Below are positions 53,864 through 61,492 of a stretch of 64,000 bases of DNA, piece after piece. The notes beneath the pieces were generated by a model. The model saw nothing but the letters and a program-made list of their open reading frames with translations. It searched no databases and was not told the DNA's origin. The stretch lies in contig NZ_LDJI01000031.1 of NCBI RefSeq assembly GCF_001431415.1, positions 1 through 64,000 on the forward strand, given 5' to 3'. Each line of letters opens with the position of its first letter. Position 1 is the stretch's first letter. The stretch is from Stenotrophomonas humi. Lineage in GTDB: Bacteria; Pseudomonadota; Gammaproteobacteria; Xanthomonadales; Xanthomonadaceae. Position numbers and translations under genes: made by a program.

Positions 53864-54655
53864 TTAGTTGCTGCCCAGTACCAGCTCAATCACGAATCGG
53901 CTGCCGAAGAACGCCAGCAGCAACAGCGCCATTGCGCTCAAGGTCCAGTGCACGGCTTTGCTGCCACGCCAGCCATACCGGCGGCGGCCGATCAGCAGCG
54001 TGCCGAACACGATCCACGACAGCACGCTGAGGACGGTCTTGTGCACCAGCTTCTGCGCCAGCAGGTCATCAACGAACAGCACGCCGGTCAGCAGGGTCAG
54101 CGTCAGCAGGCTGAAGCCGACGGCGATGGTGCGGAACAGCAGTGTTTCCAGATCGCTCAGCGGCGGCAGTGCTCGTAGCCAAGGGCGGAAATCACGCTGG
54201 CGCAATGCGCGCTCCTGCAGCCACAGCATGATCGCCAGCAGTGCGGCGATGCTCAGCGTGGCGTAGGCCAGCAGCGCCAGCCATGCGTGGGTGGCCAGCC
54301 GCCAGCCCAGCAGCTTGCTCGGCTCATGGCCGTAGCCGTGGTAGGTCAACAGCAGGATGGCGGCCATCGGGAACACCACCACGCCCAGCGCCGCCATGCG
54401 TCCGCGCGCGCCTACCAGTGCGGTCAGCACGCTCATGCCGAGGCCGACCAGAGACAGCGCGGCGAAGAAGTGCATGTCCGGGCCGCCTTCGGTCCGCATT
54501 GCCACCAGCAGGTGGTAACCGCCGTGCAACAGTGCCGCAGCCACTGCGGGCAACAGCCAGAGGCGCGGCGGCGGCGAGCGGTCAGCCGTCAGGGCGCGCA
54601 CCAGCAGGGCGGTGGCCAGCAGATACAGGAATGCGGCGATGAGAACGATTGTCAT
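53864..54655 (-). CDS. ypjD: CcsA-like cytochrome assembly protein (YpjD/HemX)
   Basis: A 263-residue membrane protein with eight predicted helices of the cytochrome c assembly family. The region LHGGYHLLVAM near residue 43 and HKTVLSVLSWIVFGTLL near 208 carry conserved histidines, and the family Trp lies in WLALLAYATLS. The start at 54655 gives MTIVLIAAFLYLLAT; sequence upstream is not protein-like. It is divergent from ffh, as in E. coli (ypjD-ffh). Precise role uncertain; haem handling is the best guess. Confidence 0.88.
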   Translation of the reverse strand: MTIVLIAAFLYLLATALLVRALTADRSPPPRLWLLPAVAAALLHGGYHLLVAMRTEGGPDMHFFAALSLVGLGMSVLTALVGARGRMAALGVVVFPMAAILLLTYHGYGHEPSKLLGWRLATHAWLALLAYATLSIAALLAIMLWLQERALRQRDFRPWLRALPPLSDLETLLFRTIAVGFSLLTLTLLTGVLFVDDLLAQKLVHKTVLSVLSWIVFGTLLIGRRRYGWRGSKAVHWTLSAMALLLLAFFGSRFVIELVLGSN

Positions 54656-54765
54656 CGCGTGAGTTTCGCACACGGGCCTGCCGCTGGCGATGTGAACCGG
54701 CGGGCAGCGGGGCCGCCCGTTATACTTGCCTTCTCTGTTTCCACGATTTCCGCAGGTCCCATCGC

Positions 54766-56145
54766 ATGTTTGAGTCACTGACCCAGCGCCTTTCCGGCAC
54801 CATCGAGCGTCTGCGTGGGCGCGGCCGCCTGACCGAGGAAAACATCCGCGAGGCAACCCGCGAAGTCCGCATCGCCCTGCTTGAGGCCGATGTGGCCCTG
54901 CCGGTGGTGCAGGCGCTGGTGGAGAAGATCAAGATCCGCGCCGTTGGCCAGGAAGTGCTCAAGTCGCTGACCCCGGGCCAGGCGCTGATCAAGGTCGTGC
55001 GCGATGAGCTGACCGCGGTGATGGGTTCGCAGGCCACCGACCTGAACCTCAATGTGCCGGCACCGGCCATCATCCTGATGGCAGGCCTGCAGGGTGCGGG
55101 CAAGACGACCACGGTCGGCAAGCTGGCCAAGCACCTGAAGGAAAAGCGCAAGAAGAAGGTGATGGTGGTGTCGGCCGACGTCTATCGCCCGGCCGCCATC
55201 GAACAGCTGAAGACCCTGGCCGATCAGGTCGGCGTGCTGTTCTTCCCGTCGACCGCCGAGCAGAAGCCGGTGGACATCGTCCGTGCTGCCATTGATGACG
55301 CGCGCAAGTCCTTTGTCGACGTGCTGCTGGTCGATACGGCAGGCCGACTGGCCATCGACGAAGCGATGATGGCCGAGATCAAGGCCCTGCACGCAGCGGT
55401 CAACCCGGCCGAGACGTTGTTCGTGGTCGATGCGATGACCGGCCAGGACGCCGCCAACACCGCCAAGGCCTTCGGCGAAGCGCTGCCGCTGACCGGCGTG
55501 GTGCTGACCAAGACCGACGGTGACGCCCGTGGCGGTGCCGCGCTGAGCGTGCGCTACATCACCGGCAAGCCGATCAAGTTCACCGGTACCGGTGAAAAGG
55601 TCGACGGGCTGGATGTGTTCCACCCCGAGCGTGTGGCCAGCCGCATCCTCGACATGGGCGACGTGCTGTCGCTGGTGGAGCAGGTCGAGCAGCAGGTCGA
55701 CAAGGACAAGGCGCAGAAGCTGGCCGAGAAGGTCGCCAAGGGCAAGAAGTTCGACTTGAACGACATGCGTGACCAGCTTGAGCAGATGCAGAACATGGGT
55801 GGCATTGGCGGCCTGATGGACAAGCTGCCGGGGCTGGGGCAGATCCCCGAGCACCTCAAGCAGCAGGCCACGCAGAGCAAGGAAGTGCCGCGCATGATTG
55901 CCATCATCGGCTCGATGACCAAGAAGGAGCGTCGCAACCCGGGCCTGCTCAATGGTTCGCGCCGCGCCCGCATCGCCCGCGGCTCCGGCACTCAGCCGGC
56001 TGACGTCAACAAGCTGATGAAGCAGTACATGCAGATGGAGAAGATGATGAGCAAGCTTGCCGGCGGTGGCATGAAGGGCATGATGCGCAACATGAAGGGC
56101 ATGCTCGGCGCCATGGGTGGCAAGGGTGGTCTGCCGTTCCGTTGA
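54766..56145 (+). CDS. ffh: Signal recognition particle protein Ffh
   Basis: The GTPase that with 4.5S RNA targets nascent membrane proteins. The 459-residue protein has the N domain at 1-90, then the G domain with GLQGAGKTTT near residue 105, VDTAGRLAIDE near 188 and TKTDGDARGG near 246. The Met-rich M domain (KQYMQMEKMMSKL) lies near the end. The ATG at 54766 starts MFESLTQRLSG. The final Gly/Met-rich tail is typical. No 4.5S RNA gene was seen nearby. Confidence 0.97.
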   Translation: MFESLTQRLSGTIERLRGRGRLTEENIREATREVRIALLEADVALPVVQALVEKIKIRAVGQEVLKSLTPGQALIKVVRDELTAVMGSQATDLNLNVPAPAIILMAGLQGAGKTTTVGKLAKHLKEKRKKKVMVVSADVYRPAAIEQLKTLADQVGVLFFPSTAEQKPVDIVRAAIDDARKSFVDVLLVDTAGRLAIDEAMMAEIKALHAAVNPAETLFVVDAMTGQDAANTAKAFGEALPLTGVVLTKTDGDARGGAALSVRYITGKPIKFTGTGEKVDGLDVFHPERVASRILDMGDVLSLVEQVEQQVDKDKAQKLAEKVAKGKKFDLNDMRDQLEQMQNMGGIGGLMDKLPGLGQIPEHLKQQATQSKEVPRMIAIIGSMTKKERRNPGLLNGSRRARIARGSGTQPADVNKLMKQYMQMEKMMSKLAGGGMKGMMRNMKGMLGAMGGKGGLPFR

Positions 56146-56179
56146 TCAGGCAATTGAACTCAAACCAGTGGATGGAAAA

Positions 56180-56620
56180 ATGCGCATGAAGAAAGGAATT
56201 TGCCTGGTAGCCGTGATGTTGGCTCTCACCGCATGTGGCGAAGATCGCTCACTGTCGCAGAAGGCGGGCAGCGCGATCAGCGGCACGGCCACGGACTTCG
56301 TCGCCGGCCTGGGCGAGGGCGTGGACAAGCGCATGTCGCTGAAGCTGGACGTTGACCCGTCGGTCGCGGGCAATGGCATGACCGTGACGCTGGGCAAGAG
56401 TCGCGGCATGGGGTCAAAGGATGCGTCGGTCTACGTGGTCGCCACCAAACCCTACAAAGGCGCCTTCATGGCGCGTGCGCTGGATGAGGCGGGCACCGAG
56501 ATCGGGCGCTCGCGGGTGGATGTGGATTTCGCAGCCGATGGCGCCCAGTATGTGAACTTCACTTTCAACGAAGAGATGGACAGCCAGCTGGTGCGTTCCT
56601 ACGCCCTCTCGCTTCGCTGA
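56180..56620 (+). CDS. Small lipoprotein of unknown function
   Basis: A 146-residue lipoprotein with signal MRMKKGICLVAVMLALTACG, lipobox LTAC near Cys19. The mature part is soluble with a beta-rich end (DFAADGAQYVNFTFNEEM). No family is recognised. It lies 34 bp after ffh on the same strand and ahead of the monooxygenase gene, with a purine-rich stretch (GGATGGAAAA) before the ATG. The second ATG at 56186 is an alternative start. It may respond to envelope stress, but nothing in the sequence shows it. Confidence 0.75.
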   Translation: MRMKKGICLVAVMLALTACGEDRSLSQKAGSAISGTATDFVAGLGEGVDKRMSLKLDVDPSVAGNGMTVTLGKSRGMGSKDASVYVVATKPYKGAFMARALDEAGTEIGRSRVDVDFAADGAQYVNFTFNEEMDSQLVRSYALSLR

Positions 56621-56652
56621 GCAGGGCAAGCCCCGGCGGCAATCCGACCGCC

Positions 56653-57726
56653 ATGCATACCCCTGCCATTTCCTCTCGGGCCAAGGCGTTCTGCGAACGC
56701 TTTGGCGTTGAGCTCCCCATCCTGCTGGCGCCGATGGCGGGCGCCTGCCCGGTGCCGTTGTCAGCCGCGCTTGCCAATGCCGGCAGCATGGGCGCGATGG
56801 GGGCAGTGCTGTCCACGGCGGAGCAGATCGGGCAGTGGATGGAGGCTTTCAGGGCGCAGTCGCATGGCCCTGCTCAGATAAACCTGTGGGTGCCCGATCC
56901 GCCACCGCTGCGCGATGCCGCCGCCGAGGCGGCTACCCGTGAGTTCCTCGGACAGTGGGGGCCGCAGGTGCCGGCCACTGCCGGTGATGCCGGTCCGGCC
57001 GATTTCGATGCCCAGCTCGATGCGCTGATCCACGCGCGGCCCGCCGTGGCCTCGACCATCATGGGGGTGTTTTCCGCAGCACAGGTGCAGCGCTTGAAAG
57101 CCGCGGGCATTGCCTGGTTTGCCTGCGCCACCACGCTGGATGAAGCGCTGCAGGCACAGGCTGCCGGAGCGGATGCTGTGGTTGCGCAGGGCATGGAGGC
57201 CGGCGGTCATCGTGGTGCGTTCGACGCAGCGAAGGCCGAACTGCAGATGAGTGGGTTGTTCGCGCTGCTGCCGCGCCTGGCCGACAAGCTGCAGGTGCCG
57301 GTGATTGCCGCCGGTGGCATTGCCGATGGCCGCGGCGTTGCGGCGGCGCTGTTGCTCGGCGCCAGTGCAGTGCAGGTGGGTACCGCATTTCTTGCCGCGG
57401 ATGAATCCGATATCCCGCAGGTCTGGCGGCACGCATTGGCCGATGCCGAACCGGAAGGAACGCGCGCCACGCGGGTTTTCAGTGGTCGTCTGGGGCGGGC
57501 GCTGGATACGCCGTATGTGCGTGCGGCCGAAGCCGCTGATGCGCCGCAACCGCGCCCGTATCCCGTGCAGCGGGGGCTTACCGCCGGCATGCGCCGCGAC
57601 GCAAATGCTGCCGATCATCTGGATGCGATGCAGGCGTGGGCTGGGCAGTCGGCATGGCTGGCGCGTCGCGCCCCTGCCGCTGAAATCATGCGGTCGATGT
57701 GGGCGCAGGCGCAGGCGTTGTCATGA
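56653..57726 (+). CDS. Nitronate monooxygenase family flavoprotein
   Basis: A 357-residue FMN-dependent TIM-barrel enzyme that oxidises alkyl nitronates such as propionate-3-nitronate. Motifs are LLAPMAGACPVPLSAALAN near residue 28, ADAVVAQGMEAGGHRGAF near 171 with the catalytic His, and the phosphate-binding IAAGGIADGRGVAAALLLGA near 218. The last codons overlap the next gene's start (ATGA), so the two are coupled. It sits 32 bp after the lipoprotein gene. Confidence 0.92.
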   Translation: MHTPAISSRAKAFCERFGVELPILLAPMAGACPVPLSAALANAGSMGAMGAVLSTAEQIGQWMEAFRAQSHGPAQINLWVPDPPPLRDAAAEAATREFLGQWGPQVPATAGDAGPADFDAQLDALIHARPAVASTIMGVFSAAQVQRLKAAGIAWFACATTLDEALQAQAAGADAVVAQGMEAGGHRGAFDAAKAELQMSGLFALLPRLADKLQVPVIAAGGIADGRGVAAALLLGASAVQVGTAFLAADESDIPQVWRHALADAEPEGTRATRVFSGRLGRALDTPYVRAAEAADAPQPRPYPVQRGLTAGMRRDANAADHLDAMQAWAGQSAWLARRAPAAEIMRSMWAQAQALS

Positions 57727-58523
57727 GCCGCTTGTTCTGCAACGGACAGCCGGCCGATGCTGCCGCGCTGGGAGCGGCTCTGGTCAACTACGGGCATTTC
57801 ACTTCCTTGCAGGTGCGCAATGGCGCGGCGCAGGGATGGGCGTTGCACCTGCAGCGTCTGCAGCAGGCCACGCATGAGTTGTTCGACACGACGCTGGACG
57901 GCGCGCAGTTGTGCGTGTGGTTGAACGATGCGCTGGCGCAATGCGACATGCGCGATGCTTCGGTGCGCATCACGGTTTTTTCGCGCGCGTTTGATTTCCG
58001 CCAGCCGCTGCATGCGGTGCCGGTGGATGTGCTGGTCGGCATCGCTGCACCGGTCGCGCCGCCGGCGACGGCGCGCGCGGTGATGTCGCTGCGCTATCAG
58101 CGTGAGCTGGCGCATATCAAGCATGTCGGCACGTTTCCGTTGTTCCATCACCGTCGCCATGCCATGCGCGAGGGGTTCGACGATGTGGTGTTCGTCGATG
58201 AAGCTGGGAGGGTGAGCGAGGGCAGTACCTGGAATCTGGCGTTCTGGGATGGGGCGCAGGTGGTGTGGCCGCAGGCAGCCGCGCTGCGGGGTGTTGCCGA
58301 GCGATTGCTGATCGCCGGACTGGATCGGTTGGGTCAGCCGCATACGTCGTGCGAGATCGGCGTGGATGCCTTGTCGCGCTTCGGCGGCGCTGTGGCGTGC
58401 AATGCCACGGGGCTGTGGCCGGTGGCTCGGATTGACGCGGCGCGCTTTGAGCAGTCGGACCGGCTGCTGCAGTTGTTGCAGCAGGCATTGGGCCAGACGC
58501 CCTGGCAGGAGCTTCAGACGTAA
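57723..58523 (+). CDS. Class IV PLP-dependent aminotransferase (PabC-like)
   Basis: A 266-residue enzyme of the branched-chain/aminodeoxychorismate lyase fold. The PLP lysine is in LAHIKHVGTFPLFHHRRHAM near residue 139. The glutamate contacting the PLP ring lies in FVDEAGRVSEGSTWNLAFW near 172. It could be a 4-amino-4-deoxychorismate lyase or an uncharacterised aminotransferase; motifs do not settle it. Translation is coupled to the monooxygenase (ATGA overlap). This pair sits between ffh and the rpsP operon, which are often adjacent in related genomes. Confidence 0.85.
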   Translation: MSRLFCNGQPADAAALGAALVNYGHFTSLQVRNGAAQGWALHLQRLQQATHELFDTTLDGAQLCVWLNDALAQCDMRDASVRITVFSRAFDFRQPLHAVPVDVLVGIAAPVAPPATARAVMSLRYQRELAHIKHVGTFPLFHHRRHAMREGFDDVVFVDEAGRVSEGSTWNLAFWDGAQVVWPQAAALRGVAERLLIAGLDRLGQPHTSCEIGVDALSRFGGAVACNATGLWPVARIDAARFEQSDRLLQLLQQALGQTPWQELQT

Positions 58524-58756
58524 AGTCGGGGGCGGTGATTTCCGGGGTGTGGAAGCAATCAGCGGCCTCTCCCCGAGCCGCCCCTTGCCTGTGGCAATGG
58601 AGGCAGATCACGGGATTCACGGGACTGCAGGCACCCGGAACCACCACCATGTTCAGCTTGGCGGGCGGCGGCGGGGTTGGAATGGGTCTTGGGCGTCGCT
58701 ATAATCGCCGGCTTACCGCGCCATCCTGGCGACTGGGCAATAGAGGAAAAACCACC

Positions 58757-59017
58757 ATGGTCAAGATTCGACTGACCCGCGGCGGCGCCAAGAAGCGTCC
58801 GTTCTACCACATCATCGTGACCGACGTCCGTAGCGCCCGTGACGGCCGCAACATCGAGCGCGTCGGCTACTACAACCCGGTCGCCCAGGGTGCAGAGCAG
58901 CGCATCGTGCTGGACATCGCCGCTGTCGACAAGTGGGTTGCCAATGGCGCCCAGCTGACCGACAAGGTTCGCAACCTGTACAAGGAAGCGACCAAGGCCC
59001 AGGCCGTCGCGGCCTGA
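58757..59017 (+). CDS. rpsP: 30S ribosomal protein S16
   Basis: An 86-residue small-subunit protein with the complete S16 fold: MVKIRLTRGGAKKRPFYHII, then RNIERVGYYNP near residue 33 and ALKL-like VDKWVANGAQLTDKV. The ATG at 58757 is preceded by GAGGAAAAACCACC. It begins the operon rpsP-rimM-trmD-rplS, all in the same order as in E. coli. The 233-bp upstream gap should hold its promoter; GCTATAATCG at about 58700 is a possible -10. Confidence 0.96.
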   Translation: MVKIRLTRGGAKKRPFYHIIVTDVRSARDGRNIERVGYYNPVAQGAEQRIVLDIAAVDKWVANGAQLTDKVRNLYKEATKAQAVAA

Positions 59018-59059
59018 TCCTGACGGGCCGCGCGCAAGCGCGGCCCGACGGTTTCCGAT

Positions 59060-59575
59060 ATGAAGAAAGATTCCGAGCGCCGGATCCTGCTTGGCAGGGT
59101 TGCCGGCGCTTTTGGTGTGCGCGGCGAACTCAAGCTCGAGTCCTGGACCGAGCCGCGTTCCGCCATTTTCAAATACCAACCTTGGATTCTGCGCACTCCC
59201 GCAGGGCAGGAATCCGAGATTTCGGGCGTGCGTGGCCGCGATTCGGGCAAGCATCTGGTGGCCACGTTTCCGGACGTGACCGACCGCGATGTGGTCGAGT
59301 CGATGCGCGGCACCGAGATCTACATCGCCCGCAGCGCGCTGCCGCCGCCGAATCCCGATGAGTACTACTGGGTCGATCTTGAAGGCTTGGACGTGCAGAC
59401 CGTGGACGGCGTGAAGCTTGGCCAGGCTTCGCACCTGTTCAGTACCGGCTCCAACGATGTGCTGGTGGTGCGGGGTGACCGCGAGCGCATGGTGCCGTTC
59501 GTGATGGGCGACTTCGTCAAGTCGGTCGATTTCGACGCCAATCTGATCGTGGTCGATTGGGATCCGGAGTTCTAA
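59060..59575 (+). CDS. rimM: 16S rRNA maturation factor RimM
   Basis: A 171-residue factor that helps process and assemble the 30S head around S19. The N-terminal RimM domain begins near LLGRVAGAFGVRGELKLES. The PRC-barrel-like domain contains DEYYWVDLEGLDV and the end VKSVDFDANLIVVDWDPEF. Spacing of 42 bp after rpsP and 5 bp before trmD fits the conserved operon. Confidence 0.96.
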   Translation: MKKDSERRILLGRVAGAFGVRGELKLESWTEPRSAIFKYQPWILRTPAGQESEISGVRGRDSGKHLVATFPDVTDRDVVESMRGTEIYIARSALPPPNPDEYYWVDLEGLDVQTVDGVKLGQASHLFSTGSNDVLVVRGDRERMVPFVMGDFVKSVDFDANLIVVDWDPEF

Positions 59576-59580
59576 ACCCG

Positions 59581-60360
59581 GTGCGCGTCGACGTCATCAG
59601 TCTATTTCCGGAATTCCTCGCCCAGTCTGCTGCGCTGGGCGTGGTTGGCCGCGCGCAGGAGCGGGGTCTGCTGGAGCTGCATGGCTGGAACCCGCGTGAT
59701 TTCGCCGAGGGCAACTACCGGCGGGTGGATGACCGTCCGTTCGGCGGTGGTCCCGGCATGGTGATGCTGATCGAGCCGTTGCGCGCCGCGCTGGCCGCCG
59801 CGCGTGCGGCCGATCCGCAGCCGGCGCCGCTGATCTATCTGAGCCCGCAGGGGCGGCCGTTGACCCAGGCCAAGGTCCGGGAACTGGCCGCGTTGCCACG
59901 GATGATCCTGCTGTGCGGCCGCTATGAAGGCGTGGATGAGCGCTTCCTGGCGTCCGAGGTGGACGAAGAGATTTCCCTGGGGGATTACGTCCTGTCCGGG
60001 GGCGAGCTGGGCGCGGCGGTGATCATCGATGCGGTTACCCGCTTGCAGGAGGGGGCCCTGAACGATGCTGAATCCGCGGTTCAGGACAGCTTCGAGGGTG
60101 ACGGCCTGCTGGATTGCCCGCATTACAGCCAGCCATCCAGCCACGCGCTGGGGGACGTGCCGGATGTACTGCGGTCGGGCAATCACGCCGCGATCGCGCG
60201 CTGGCGCCGCCAGCAATCCCTGCTGCGCACCGCGCTGCGCCGGCCTGACCTGCTGGATGAGGCGGGGTTGGGCAAGGCCGACCGCAAGCTGCTGGCGGAA
60301 GCCCGCGAAGCGCTGGCTGAGGCTGATCAAGCAGCTACTGGCGCCAAGGGCGATCAATAG
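59581..60360 (+). CDS. trmD: tRNA (guanine37-N1)-methyltransferase TrmD
   Basis: Methylates G37 beside the anticodon to prevent frameshifts. The 259-residue enzyme from the GTG at 59581 begins VRVDVISLFPEFL, matching the family start. An upstream reading adds nonsense that overlaps rimM. The trefoil-knot SAM site appears as LSPQGRPLTQ near residue 86, CGRYEGVDERF near 113, and SLGDYVLSGGELGA near 130. The C-terminal helical domain is complete. It lies five bases after the rimM stop. Confidence 0.96.
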   Translation: MRVDVISLFPEFLAQSAALGVVGRAQERGLLELHGWNPRDFAEGNYRRVDDRPFGGGPGMVMLIEPLRAALAAARAADPQPAPLIYLSPQGRPLTQAKVRELAALPRMILLCGRYEGVDERFLASEVDEEISLGDYVLSGGELGAAVIIDAVTRLQEGALNDAESAVQDSFEGDGLLDCPHYSQPSSHALGDVPDVLRSGNHAAIARWRRQQSLLRTALRRPDLLDEAGLGKADRKLLAEAREALAEADQAATGAKGDQ

Positions 60361-60496
60361 GCTAGAATTGCGAGTTCCCGTCAGCCCTTTGTGGTTGGCG
60401 TTGGAAACAAAACAATAAACGTGCAGCGCAATTCGGTGACTGCATGAGATTCCGCTGTCGAATGACACGCCCACCCGAACAAATCGGTGTAATCCA

Positions 60497-60922
60497 ATGA
60501 GCAAGCTGAACAAGTCCATCGTCGCGGAGTTTGAATCCGCCCAGGTCACCCGCGAACTGCCGAAGTTCAGCCAGGGCGACATCGTCGTGGTGAATGTGAA
60601 GGTGAAGGAAGGCAGCCGCGAGCGTCTGCAGGCATATGAAGGCGTCGTGATCGGCACCAAGAATGCCGGCCTGAACTCCGCTTTCACCGTGCGCAAGATC
60701 TCGCACGGCTACGGCGTCGAGCGCGTTTTCCAGACCCACAGCGCCGTGATCGACTCGGTTGAAGTGAAGCGCCGCGGTAAGGTTCGCGCCGGTAAGCTGT
60801 ACTACCTGCGTGGCCTGGAAGGCAAGGCTGCTCGCATCAAGGAAGATCTGGCCGCTGCTCAGCAGGCCAAGGCTGCTCGTCTGGCCGCCAAGGCCGCAGC
60901 AAACGCTGCTGCTGCCGAGTAA
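60497..60922 (+). CDS. rplS: 50S ribosomal protein L19
   Basis: A 141-residue large-subunit protein at the 30S interface. The core matches L19: FSQGDIVVVNVKVKEGSRER near residue 26, AYEGVVIGTKNAGLNSAFTVR and RRGKVRAGKLYYLRG. An Ala/Lys-rich tail (residues ~112-141) makes it about 25 longer than E. coli L19 (115). It ends the rpsP operon, 136 bp after trmD, and a strong terminator follows. Confidence 0.96.
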   Translation: MSKLNKSIVAEFESAQVTRELPKFSQGDIVVVNVKVKEGSRERLQAYEGVVIGTKNAGLNSAFTVRKISHGYGVERVFQTHSAVIDSVEVKRRGKVRAGKLYYLRGLEGKAARIKEDLAAAQQAKAARLAAKAAANAAAAE

Positions 60923-60952
60923 GCCCGCCGACAGGCTTCTTGCCTGTCTGCA

Positions 60953-60987
60953 AAGAACGGCCGCCTCCGGGCGGCCGTTTTGCGTTT
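60953..60987 (+). terminator. Terminator of the rpsP-rplS operon
   Basis: ACGGCCGCC / GGCGGCCGT with a TCCG loop is followed by TTTGCGTTT, 34 bp after the rplS stop. A decayed copy of the same stem and tail (GCCGCC-TTT-GGGCGGC, then TGTTTGCGTTT) recurs near 61209-61240. Confidence 0.85.
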
Positions 60988-61294
60988 GGGGGTTGGAGGG
61001 CGAGGGCTGCAGTGTTTTGGGCCGCTTCCCCATCGCTTCCTTGGGGCCGCCCGCCGGCCAGGCACAGCGTGCGCGGTGTTCAGTAATGTACGGGGCCCTG
61101 ACTTGTAAGTCGCATGCCCGTTACCCCGTAGGCAGGGGACGGGCTGGATTCGGCTTCTCTGCGCGCATGAATGATCTGGGGTTCGCGCAGGATGCTTCCC
61201 GCGATCAGTTTGGCCGCCTTTGGGCGGCTGTTTGCGTTTGGAGCATGGTGATTCTGGGAGTTTGAAAGACCAGAGCTGCGGTGCTTTGCACCTT

Positions 61295-61477
61295 CCCCTC
61301 ATCCGTCCCTTCGGGGCACCTTCTCCCGCTTGCGGGAGAAGGGGGTGTCGGGCATTTCTGTGCACTGACGTCGCCCGGCCCGGGGCTCTGCGCCGGAATC
61401 GCGCCGCAAGCAGCCAACTGCTCTTGCATCCCTTCTCCCGCGCGCGGGGGAAGGTGCCCCAGAGGGGCGGATGAGGG
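61295..61477. repeat. Long inverted repeat (48-50 bp arms) of the CCCTCATCCG family
   Basis: The left arm runs 61295-61344, starting CCCCTCATCCGTCCCTTCGG and ending GCGGGAGAAGGGG. The right arm, 61430-61477, is its inverted copy and ends GGGGCGGATGAGGG. The arms differ at a few positions only and enclose 85 bp. Each arm contains its own hairpin (TTCTCCCGC-TT-GCGGGAGAA). Single arms of the same family occur at 32755, 33025 and 49386. Confidence 0.8.
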
Positions 61478-61492
61478 CGTGCTTCTAACCGC

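Larger units (their letters stand above)
60923..61492. other. Gene-free repeat-rich region between rplS and the sugar porter
   Basis: The 570 bp hold the rplS terminator, a duplicated terminator-like segment near 61209-61240 and the inverted repeat element at 61295-61477. No coding region is supported. The stretch 61000-61200 shows nothing recognisable. Confidence 0.7.
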
